Source: Stereocaulon alpinum
Lineage: Eukaryota; Ascomycota; Lecanoromycetes; Lecanorales; Stereocaulaceae
Length of the DNA stretch: 64,000 nucleotides
Assembly (NCBI GenBank): GCA_018257865.1
Contig: JAEUBA010000007.1
Location: 372,001 to 436,000, forward strand
Reading direction: 5' to 3'
This document shows positions 34,342-44,046 of this stretch, one piece after another. The notes beneath the pieces were generated by a model. That model ran no database searches. It was not told where the DNA came from and worked only from the letters and a program-made list of their open reading frames with translations. The position numbers and the translations under genes were made by a program. How positions within the stretch are numbered: the stretch's first letter is position 1; the number at the start of each line of letters is the position of its first letter.

Positions 34342-37300
34342 AGAGACGGAACCCTACTTTTCTTCCACAAAAGGAGGCGTTTTCTTACGAAATTACGATT
34401 ATGATTCGATGGATGGATTGATTAGCTACCAAGGACGGGATGCATAGCGGACCAGCAATGGAGCAAGAGGAGGGAGTTCACTACTATCTGCTTGGGAATA
34501 CCCGGATTTGACTGATTCGATCTGGATCTGGTCTGGGCTGGATTTAAAAACATAAGGGCATATTGCAGTAGCCGAAGTGCTCGGCTCTGCTGGGTTTGCG
34601 TTCGTTTACACTTACTACATGTATGAGTTTGTGGTGTTCCCGCAAGGGACTGGGCTTCTTAGACTGTAGATTGTGGTGTGGTGTTGTGTTTTGTTGTTGG
34701 AATCAACATTGGCACGCTGGAAGAAAGGAGTTAATTTCGAATGATTGTTGGATCGGAGAAGCATTGTTTCTCTTCTCGAATGCTGCTTGCACTTTCCTTT
34801 TCCATGTATCATGGTAATCTACGAGTAAGTTCCTGTAAGACTTGATGCAGCTTGGATGTAACGCACCATCATACCCAAGCCCCCACCCACACGAGTCTGG
34901 AAAACATCCGCCTCGCACAGACTATCTAGATGATTGATACGACGTAGTATATTTCTCCGACGGATGGCTTTGCCAAAAAAAAAAAAGGCTTGCATGTGTG
35001 GTTGCAGTCTAGAGGCCTCTAAATGCTCAGTGTCCAATGAAAAAAATCCAATATATATTTTTACTAGCAAAGTACACTACCATGAAAACCTGCCTACATT
35101 TGAAAAAAAGAGCGGAAGTTTCCTTTGATCTACGCCTCATACGAGAAAGCAGACACAGGATCGCCGCATATTTTATCCAGAAACGGTGCCCGCACCACCC
35201 TCAAATCTACGCATGCGCTGTACAGTGTGCACCACCTCGTGTGAAACCCATCCTCAAGCGTACTCCCCAAGACCGCTCTGGGCCCCCTATGTGCCAAGAC
35301 GTACGCCCCCGGATCCAAGTCCGTGCCCATACATGTGCTTGCTTCAGAAGTGCCAGCTGGGCCATTGACTCCGCCATCTCGCTGATGCAGGATACGAGTC
35401 AATTTGAATACGCAAGCTGGCAACAGCGAGTCAGTAACGTATTGATCTGATGGCCACACTGGATACCTAAGGCTGGTAGGAATATGTTTCAACGCGGCTC
35501 GATTGAGCCTCTTCCAGGAGGCAACACCGGGGAGTAACCCTGGGGGGTACCATGTCAGAGCGCTTGCTGGGTGGGGTGTGCGGGAACCAAAAAAGGGTGT
35601 GCGTGTCGATCCCATGTTGCCTAAGCAAATTGACAGATGCAGGTGACGCAATTGAGACGGCCAAGCTGCATTGTGCCATCATGAGATTCCACATGCTCCT
35701 ACACGCTGAAAGGAATCATCAAATGAGACCGGGTTGCGAAGAACCGCGAGTGAAATCCTTCCCGCTTGAATTGTCAAGAGGATCCGCTTGTAGGGGTGAA
35801 CCCCTCAGGTAACGAGCAGTGGCGCATTTCAGTGCGACAACCAGGAAGATCAAGCCGAAGTAATTCGGCCACAATGGACGAGTATTTGTCACGGCCGTAC
35901 ATGCTTTATATCCTCATGCTTTGTATGGAGTTTGTTTAATAGGTCCGACATGCGACGTTAATGCGCGACATCTCGAGGCTAGCATAGGCCTCGCAGAACC
36001 TGCATGAACGATAGGCCAATGCAGCTAAGAAAGTGACAGGAGCTTTGTTGACGCACACCAAAATAGTCCGCAACCCGAAGTAGCTAAGTTGACAGCTAGA
36101 TGACTTGCATTCAGTGAGCTAGACATGCGTGCAATGACCTCAAAGGGGGGAACTGTTCGAGCGAGAACCCCTCACAAAGGATTGTAGGCGTAGGCTTTCT
36201 TCAGATTTTGGGTCTCGAGGACTCGCAGCGGAAGGCGACAGGCTCTGCTCGATGGCTTGGACTTTTGGCTCCAGCGCCTGGTGGGAAGTCACTTGGGGCT
36301 TTTCGCAAACGTGAATAGGCCTAAGACCGAAAAGTCATTGTCGTGCGGACTTTCGCAGGACATTCTTTTTTGCCCGAGATCTCGGGGTGAGGGGATGATG
36401 GGAGCATTCAGAACGACAGGAAATGGACGTCGAAGTATACTAAAGCTGTAACAGTGGGGTAGTCAATCCTCGCAGTCTCAATACGAGTCTTTGTTGGATT
36501 ACTCACTGCGAAGAAGGCCTGTACGCGCTACTAGGGCATGTGACCATTTCACGGCCAAATGCAGGAGGGTCCTCCGGTCAACCGCTCGTAACAATCTTTG
36601 CCTGTCTGTAATCAAGGTTTAGTCCGTGTATGGTGTAGTGTATAGTTTGTTTCTTCGAAGTAATTCCTGGTTGCAAAAAGCTGTTGTCCATCCTCCTCCG
36701 GGTCAATGATTCATCACCCTGAGCGATATTTCGGCTCTAGCCGACAGAGGCTCATATTCATGGGCTTCTTAAAAGTCTGTGCCTCAAAATCTAAATAGCC
36801 GGGATCCATTAAGGCAGAGAGGGTGGATCCTACGTTCAGCAACACAAGTGTTTCGAGACGAGTGGCATGACAAATACTCTTGTATGAGAATGATCTTCAT
36901 GAGGCGATTGGATCTCATAGATCGGCAGGGACGATCTTTGAAGCGTGGGAGATCCCAGCACCAGCCATTGGGCGGCTATGAGCTGCGTCTACATTGCCAG
37001 ATGATCACTCGCGATGTGTGATAAGTCGAGACGAGTTTGAGTCTCGGCAAACCCGTTGAGCTATGTACCTACTGCTGATCACCAGACGTTGAATCTCGTA
37101 AATGTGATGAATGTGCTATCCGGCTGGCGATCCGTGTAAGGCAGTCTTGGGCCGTCTCTTGGGGTCGGTAAGTGGACTGGATAGATTAAGTGGTTTTAGC
37201 TGATGATGTGGTGAATACGAGGCCGTGTAGGAGCCTAGGAGGTAGTATCAACGGTTAGGGTGCATGTACATAGTTCAGGACCGTTGGAGATCGTGCAGAT

Positions 37301-39479
37301 GAGCCAGGATCCATTACGCGGCAGGACGGCATCTAGGAACTCAATCTGACTCTCTGTGCTCTCGGCTATCGAGCCCAAGCGAAAGAGGTGCAGACTGCAG
37401 GTAAGCAGACACAGAGAGAACGGATCAAATGCCGGTGCCTAGGTTGCTGCAAGATACTCGTATCGCTTGTGCTGTTGGTGCCATGGTGGGTTGATGGAGA
37501 CGTCACGATAAAGACGGTCGCTGCCAACGCGCCTAGACCCTAGGGCTCCAGACCTCGACCTGGCTGAAGTCCCTGAAGCCCCCCCCCCGAAGCCCCCTAA
37601 GTTAGTGGCGGCCGTTGGATTAGGTATGTCTCACGAGTCAACGAATCCCCCTCATCGTCGATGGTTTAAGTCTCGCCAGCCGGATTTGCTCCTGATTGGA
37701 GCGTGTTAACAGCCAAACTGCTTTTTCCAATGTAATCCTGCAGTCCCCTATCGCCAAATTTCCCCACGATGGGAAGAGCGGACTTATTCACTCGCAGGAC
37801 ACGAGACCGCAACCCGGATTTCTTCGTTCTACGCTCCAATCCGCTGAGCCACTCTGTTGCTGACAGCAGCCACGATGCGGGTAACGCATTGACCCGGCCT
37901 TCCAAAGCGTAAAGAACTGCAAGCACCCAGATGGCTGCGTGTCCAATACTTCTTCCATATTCGTAGACACGTGCTGTCATGATGCGCCAGACATTTCGAC
38001 AGCAAGTGTTTCAGGAATCCATGCGCGCAGTGTAAACTATGGAGCTCGATGAGCCCGACCTTTGGATGGTCGAGCCGAACTTCTCCACGCCGATCCACGC
38101 GATATCAACGGCTCTACCTGGTAAATTAACGTATATAGTACGTACAGCAGGAGCCTCAGGTAAGCACGTATGGAAAGAATTAGGCCGCGGAGGGACTTCT
38201 ACGAATCAGGGAGGACGACCGTTGAATCGCTGGCGCCACGATTGCCTTTTTGGAGCTGGAAGTGTGAGCTAAAAGCTGCAAACGGCGAAAAGAGTTTTGG
38301 CTCGGAGGATTAACGACAGGCTAGCTTGGATGAAGAAATCGGTTGGGACGCGGATGATTCGCTCTTCACGTCACCGATCTAGCCCCCCTGCAATCTTGTC
38401 TGGCTGTCCGATCCTAGCGTTTCGATGAAGAGCGGTAACGTGGTTCGTCAGTCATGCTAATTACCTGGGATCCCAGTCTGCCGTCATTATACATATGCGC
38501 TAATGCACCAAAGCACAAGTGAACGTGTCCAGGGGAAGCTCGCTCATACTCGGTCGACCACGCGCATGGTGCGGCCTCCAGCGGCCGCAGGTCCCCCCGT
38601 GTCGTTTTCATTTGCCGAATATGTCATACTATAACGCAATGCGCACAGACGATAGCTGAATAGTGGTGGTATTGACCGTGTGCTGAGAATGTAGAGCAAT
38701 GTGATGGAAAGTTTGATCACGTCGACAACCTTGTCCGCAGACTCAGACGGAAATGTTTGGTGGTAAGTCCCAAGCGATTGGCGTTACACATAACGGGTGA
38801 AAGGGAGGAACCCGTTGACCCACGGCCAGGGTGACGGCGTCGTGGCTAACAAAGTGAGAAGATGGGTTTGGGGCCGTTATGACGAAGCAGACAACGTCGC
38901 AAGCTGTCCGTTGCGCCAATAGCAGTGTTTATTTACGTGGTGCAGGTGGGATATCACGGATGTTCGAGTGTCACGTTAGCGAAAAGGCGTTTCGCTACGA
39001 TGCAAGTCTCCAGCACCAGAGAGCTGTAGAGAGTCTAGATCCAGGTCGAAAGTGACCCAGGATTTGGCAAGTCTCCGATGTGCCTCTTGCACTCCCATGA
39101 GCCCAAATCCCAAATCCGAGCCAAACTTTTGTTCCCGCCGAGCATAGCAGGGTGCATATGACACCTGCAGCGCGCTAATTGGGTAGTTGGCGACTAAATC
39201 AGCTAACCCGGTCAAACGACACGCTGCATCTGGCTTAGCAATTTGCCCGGTTTTTGGCATTTGCAAGCTCATCTCCCCCATCCGGACCGGTGGCCATACG
39301 GCTACCTGCTTGAACGTTGCGCGAGCCCGCACTACCATGACACCGGTCTGCCCCCAATTGGAAGACGGGTGTGCTTGAATGAAATGAATGTAATTCGCAA
39401 ACGACAGTTTGGTGCTTGATGAGGGGTTCATCACAATTAAACAGATCTCAGCTTGTGCAATGATGCAAGAAATGCAGAG

Positions 39480-39530
39480 ATGCAACAGATGTAACAGATG
39501 TAACAGATGCAACAGATGCAACAGATGCAG
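39480..39530. repeat. 9-bp tandem repeat (ATGYAACAG)x5 plus partial
   Basis: Five units of ATGCAACAG or ATGTAACAG followed by ATGCAG. On the minus strand it reads as a Leu-His-Leu run inside a spurious open frame. Confidence 0.9.
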
Positions 39531-39699
39531 AGCGTGATCCAAACAATGTACTCCGTGCGAGTGCTTCGCGAAGAAGCGCTTACCGCAAGCCATACGCCTG
39601 CTACTAATCACCCCCATTCCTGCCCAATCGGGCAGTGGTACTTGCTCGTTCCTTCTCCAGGCTTATCCGTCAGATGGCCTGCGTCAGATCTCGATGTAC

Positions 39700-39734
39700 A
39701 TTACGCATTACGCATTACGCATTACGCATTACGC
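39700..39734. repeat. 7-bp tandem repeat (ATTACGC)x5
   Basis: Five perfect copies of ATTACGC, located about 750 bp upstream of the flbD-like start codon. Confidence 0.9.
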
Positions 39735-40480
39735 GTTTCATTACCGGCTTGTATTCAAGCCAAAAACACAGACTAGGCTAGCACAAGTGTCTTTATCGCG
39801 CATCGTCTTCAAGACATTCGCTAATCCTAGTGCATCCATGGTCCCCTACCAACGAGCTTGATGGCGCTTTGTACACTTCTCCATTCGTACAAGCACGCCC
39901 GTCGCCCTCCCAAACCAGCACTACCTCAAGCCATCAAACAACGCCCCTGCCTTTCTTGATCATAGCTCTTTCCACCATTTCTACTTTCTCAATCGTACTT
40001 TTCCTGTTTTGCTGCGACCAACGACGTCCGGTAAATGGTATAATAGTAGAACGCTCATATGAGAGCGATTCGAGCGTTACCAAGCCTCAGCCAACGAAAT
40101 CTCTCCGCCATAATCACTAGCATAAACCCTCGTCTCCACTTGCCGGTCCCACCCCACTACTATCTTACGATTACTGCTTACCTTCCGATCTGTGGGCTTG
40201 CAAGTTTGGGTTCTCCAGTATCTGGTACACTACTCGCGGAACGTTCTTACTTTCCCTCAAAAGTTTCTACTACTACTTTATGATATCGTTCTCTTCCCCT
40301 CCATGTACCTTCGAGAAGTAGTTGATCTAAGTGCATGTTGCCGTTCGTGATATATTTTTGCCCCAATCATAATTATCTACCATCGCCCATCCTCATGTAT
40401 GTTCTTTGATATTCATGCTACGCCTATCCTCGAAGCGCTGACGAACTTTGTAGTTGCTGCTTCGGAGTGAGATATTCGCC

Positions 40481-41638
40481 ATGGTGACACCCAAAAGAGG
40501 ACCTTGGTCGCAGACCGAAGACGAGACACTCTTGAGTCTAGTCAATACTCAGGGCGCCCACAATTGGGTGAGGATATCTGGATATCTTCACTCAAGGTCG
40601 CCAAAGCAATGTCGAGAGCGATATCACCAGAACTTGAAGCCCACCTTGATTCATGATCCAATTACGCCGGAAGAAGGCGAAACCATTGAGCGACTAGTCG
40701 CTGAGATGGGAAAGCGCTGGGCTGAAATCGCACGACGACTACCGGGACGAAGCGACAACGCAGTCAAGAACTGGTGGAATGGTGGTATGAATCGCCGACG
40801 TCGCATAGTGGTTCGCCGTGAGGGAAGTGCGCGGGCGGCGGGCTTCGATGAGAGCAATGAGAATCTATCATTCGCTCGTCCTGCACCTCCTATCCAAAGC
40901 CGTCCCCTCAGAATTCCGACGTCGCGAAGGATGATTGAACCTCCACTGACCTCGCCTGCCACCAGCGAGGTCTCCATGCCCGATTCTCTCGGCGAGGCTC
41001 CAAGCCTGGTGTCTGACTCTAGTTCGCACTATTCAATGTCTTCTCCGAATGCTACCGCTCACTCGCATTACCGTTTTCTTCCTGCTCCGGAGGTACCACA
41101 GTTACAACAGTCCGAACTCAATTGGCGACCAAGCGCACCTCCTTATACTAACAGTCACCCACATGCGTTTGCTCCGACTGTTGACCGTTCACCACCCATG
41201 TGGAGCCGCAACGAGATGCCAAAGGGCCCGAATCCACCACCATCATATCAACGTCTTCAACATCTGTCGGATGTCGCAACAAGGACAACTCCCTCAGCGA
41301 GCTCCGACAGACAGCGCCCACCATTACTGCATCACCAAGGTAGTCTGCCTTCCTTCAACAACTTGCTCAATACCAGTGAGGCTCCGAGGCTCCTGCCGCT
41401 TTCCATTCCCTCGTCAACGCTACCCAGCTCTACTCACCCAAGCTCCTATATTCCTTCACCCAAGAGTTATCGCACGCCTGACACACCACACTACTCCGCT
41501 TCGAGTTCACGATCGATTCCTCCCATCACTGAACCTGCGAATCAGACTACTTCAAAGAAGAGGACAGCAGATATGGCTGAACTTCCATCACATTCTCCAG
41601 AAAAGAAGAAGATGTCGGTGTCCTCGATCCTTCATTAA
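40481..41638 (+). CDS. flbD: FlbD-like R2R3 Myb transcription factor
   Basis: Nuclear DNA-binding regulator; Aspergillus FlbD promotes asexual (and sexual) development upstream of brlA. One exon of 385 codons; the start is the ATG in GCCATGG at 40481 (the frame upstream opens only through TTG). Two Myb repeats occupy residues about 6-105: RGPWSQTEDETLLSLV, NWVRISGYLHSRSPKQCRER, YHQNLKPTL, then EEGETIERLVAEMGKRWAEI, ARRLPGRSDNAVKNWWNG. The RSPKQCRERYHQNL and RSDNAVKNWW recognition helices match FlbD closely. The rest is Ser/Pro-rich, with a basic KKR motif and the tail KKMSVSSILH, also FlbD-like. A probable 57-nt leader intron at 40397-40453 would end 27 nt before the start codon. The Myb domain is intronless here. 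Confidence 0.9.
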   Translation: MVTPKRGPWSQTEDETLLSLVNTQGAHNWVRISGYLHSRSPKQCRERYHQNLKPTLIHDPITPEEGETIERLVAEMGKRWAEIARRLPGRSDNAVKNWWNGGMNRRRRIVVRREGSARAAGFDESNENLSFARPAPPIQSRPLRIPTSRRMIEPPLTSPATSEVSMPDSLGEAPSLVSDSSSHYSMSSPNATAHSHYRFLPAPEVPQLQQSELNWRPSAPPYTNSHPHAFAPTVDRSPPMWSRNEMPKGPNPPPSYQRLQHLSDVATRTTPSASSDRQRPPLLHHQGSLPSFNNLLNTSEAPRLLPLSIPSSTLPSSTHPSSYIPSPKSYRTPDTPHYSASSSRSIPPITEPANQTTSKKRTADMAELPSHSPEKKKMSVSSILH

Positions 41639-43802
41639 GGCGACTCCGATCTCGAAACTCTACACAATATATACATATCTTTCGGTTTATTGCGCTATTC
41701 GAGTCATGTTTGCTTGTTGCTTTTTGGACGGCGTTCAATAATGGATCCGTTCGCTAGGACCGCGAGCATTGGGTGGTGCAATGCTTCTATCTCTAGAAGT
41801 TTCCTTTTATCGAACGATCACGCTATTCTATTCAATACCCATATTGCGGGCGCTGACCCTTTAGGGCATGCCATGAAGTACGGAGTCTGGCGTCAACATT
41901 GCTATTATGGGAGGCTGCGCAACAGGCTTGGCTATACACAGCCTGCGCTTTGGATTTGCTACTGCAACTGCGAACAAAAACTGTACTCAGTCGTTTACAT
42001 AGATGCGCTGCTAGTGCTAGTAGTCGCTCGCCATCAAGCAATCATCAAGCAATTTTACATCTACCCTACGTCCATTGTCACTTTCTCCTCGGCTGCTTCA
42101 ATCCTACTGAGTTGCAAATTGACCTGGAGGGCCAGCTAACATTCTCAGTGATCCAGCGCAGTCGGCTGGTAACGGACTCGATAGCCAACTTTTCCTACCC
42201 ACCCTGCGACAAACTCACACAGCGCCCACAAACCTTCTGGAAGCATTTGCCAAGATTGTTCGAAGCTTTCACGACGCCTCCGCCGAGTAAATGAGCACAA
42301 TAGAGCACCATGGTCAACACCTGAAACCTTCTTCGACCTCCGCCGACGCAGCAGCCCCACGCCTACCCATGGTACGACTACCGGGACACTTGGAAGTCTT
42401 GGCATGGCAGCGCCTCCTCAACGAGGATCGGAAGGCTCGGGGAAAGCGTACACGAACGAGTACACCCTGTGCGCAAGGCAATGCGAGACAAGAGATTGAG
42501 ATCCTCCACGGACGTCAACAGCCTTCCTGGGCAACGCCTTTCCAACCACCTCCGTTGCATCCTGCGACTAGCGAAAAGCCTCATACCAGTCACCTTGGCA
42601 GCCCTACCGCTACAGCTACGAAACTCTACGGCCTGAGCGTTCGTTGGTGCGCCGCAGTGTTCCATTGCCAAGTCGTTGAGACTTTGCGGGCAGTCCCAAC
42701 TGCATGGGTGGAGTGGATCAACTGGAAACTGGAAACGCTGGAAACTTGCTCATGGAACGCTACGGAGTGGAGCTTGATGGATAGGCAGCGATGGGATGAT
42801 TCACAAATTGTGGGACAGTATTATACGCTGTGTTGTGTTTGCTTGGGGAACGTATCGATACATGGGTGCGGTCAATACGTATGGCTTGATGAGTGGGTTT
42901 GGGGACGGTAAAGCAGCGACTTGGACATGAAGGTTAGTATGCGCGAGATGCGCGCATTGAGCGTGTAGGAGTGGGATGGAGCATGGATGAGGCGCGATGC
43001 GGATCCCATGGGGTTTGTGGGGGAGTTGGTAGTGAATGAAAGATTGATAGTAGCACAGGATTGATTGTGAAACATGTATGAAATGGATCTGGCAATGCGC
43101 CCCTGGTGTTTCAGGTTCGTGGTAGCACAGAGAGATCCTCATCCGAAACGGGAATTTTTGCCAAGCATCTCAGGAGACAGCGGCTGTTTGCCGGCGCTAG
43201 GGTTTTCCGCTGTCAATGGCGGAATGGATTTTGCAAAGTCGCCGTCCCCGTTCATTGAGCTAATTTATATGGATGACGTTGCATTTGATGAGATGAGAAG
43301 TGAAGTGTATACTGTCGTTGGAAGAATAGGGATGTGCTCGTATATAAAAGGTTTTGCTATGCTGGCACTCCAACCTCTGAGGCTTGAGCTAGGACGTCCT
43401 CTGTCTCCGTGTGAAGTGACCATTGCCCGGCATCTCGACGTTCTCCTTTTGGCAATATACTCAGAGCATCCACTGTCGTCGTCGTGCCCCTGTTTCAGTG
43501 TCTAAGATGTTTCGAAATTCCGCTTTCTGTGAATGTGAATATGCGTTTTTCAATGGGGCAGAGGGTGTTTCGCACAATAGGCCAACGCCAAACACCAAAA
43601 CACCATGAGTGAATATAAAGGAGGCTGGTCAATAGTGGAACTGCGAGGCTTGCTATTGTCGCTATTGACAATGGCAATGTGCTGCTTGACGAAGACTTCA
43701 GAGCTGGTCTCGTCCGTACTTCTTCCTGTATCCATCTCTTCTCTACTTCCTCTCGTCCTATCTCACACCATCTACGATATCTTCTTTCTGCACGTTCTTT
43801 TG

Positions 43803-43944
43803 GGCTGGTCTCATTGTACTGCACGTTCGTTTGGACTCGTCCTATTATACTGTACAGTCCTCTCAGCAGATCCCATTATACTGCATATTCGTTCGGCTGG
43901 TCCCATCATACTGCACATTCTTGTTGGCTGGTCTCATCATACAC
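43803..43944. repeat. Degenerate 30-32-bp minisatellite upstream of the repeat-protein gene
   Basis: About 4.6 diverged units of the pattern GGCTGGTCTCATNRTACTGC followed by ACRTTCGTTT-like sequence, beginning at 43803, 43833, 43865, 43895 and 43926. It ends about 35 bp before a TATA box. Confidence 0.75.
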
Positions 43945-43978
43945 ATCCAGCATTCTCGTTTTCTTTCTTGGAATCAGG

Positions 43979-43987
43979 CATATATAA
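43979..43987 (+). promoter_or_regulatory. TATA box of the repeat-protein gene
   Basis: CATATATAA lies about 60 bp upstream of the ATG at 44047, just after the minisatellite. Position and sequence fit a core promoter with a short 5' leader. Confidence 0.5.
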
Positions 43988-44046
43988 CCTTCCTTTGAAT
44001 CGACTCTACTATCAGTCCTGGGCCGGTCCCAGTCTAAAACGCCAGC

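Larger units (their letters stand above)
34342..40480. other. Gene-poor 6.1-kb region including the flbD promoter and leader
   Basis: The longest stretch without a supported gene. Composition is ordinary, with none of the TA saturation seen in the retroelement. Open frames (35130-35651 minus, 37666-37980 minus, 38976-39617 minus) have no domain or splice pattern, and the last owes its length to a 9-bp repeat. The stretch also holds a 7-bp tandem repeat, a poly-A run at 34977-34986 and a poly-C run near 37579. From about 39830 the plus strand becomes CT-rich, as expected of a long flbD leader, and a likely leader intron lies at 40397-40453 (GTATGT...TGTAG). I see no tRNA gene. Confidence 0.5.
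41639..44046. other. Intergenic region with weak open frames and a promoter minisatellite
   Basis: 2.4 kb. An ATG-started open frame at 42291-42911 (206 codons) and one at 43074-43505 (143 codons) show no domain, introns or clear codon bias; I do not call them genes. The right end contains a minisatellite (43803-43944) and a TATA box for the next gene. Confidence 0.45.

Noticed and set aside
35130..35651. 173-codon minus-strand open frame.
   Set aside because: No recognisable domain, and overlapping open frames of similar quality exist in other phases; looks like chance.
38976..39617. 213-codon minus-strand open frame with a Leu-His repeat.
   Set aside because: The repeat is the translated 9-bp microsatellite; there is no domain, no splice pattern and no codon bias.
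39830..40120. 96-codon frame with a hydrophobic segment upstream of flbD, considered as a small membrane protein or uORF.
   Set aside because: It begins with GTG rather than ATG, and its hydrophobicity reflects a pyrimidine-rich leader.
41049..41741. 230-codon open frame overlapping the flbD-like gene in another phase.
   Set aside because: It is a shadow of the real Myb frame, rich in unusual His/Arg runs.
42291..43505. Two ATG-started open frames (206 and 143 codons) between flbD and the repeat-protein gene.
   Set aside because: No domain, no conserved-looking blocks and no clear codon structure; not strong enough to call genes.
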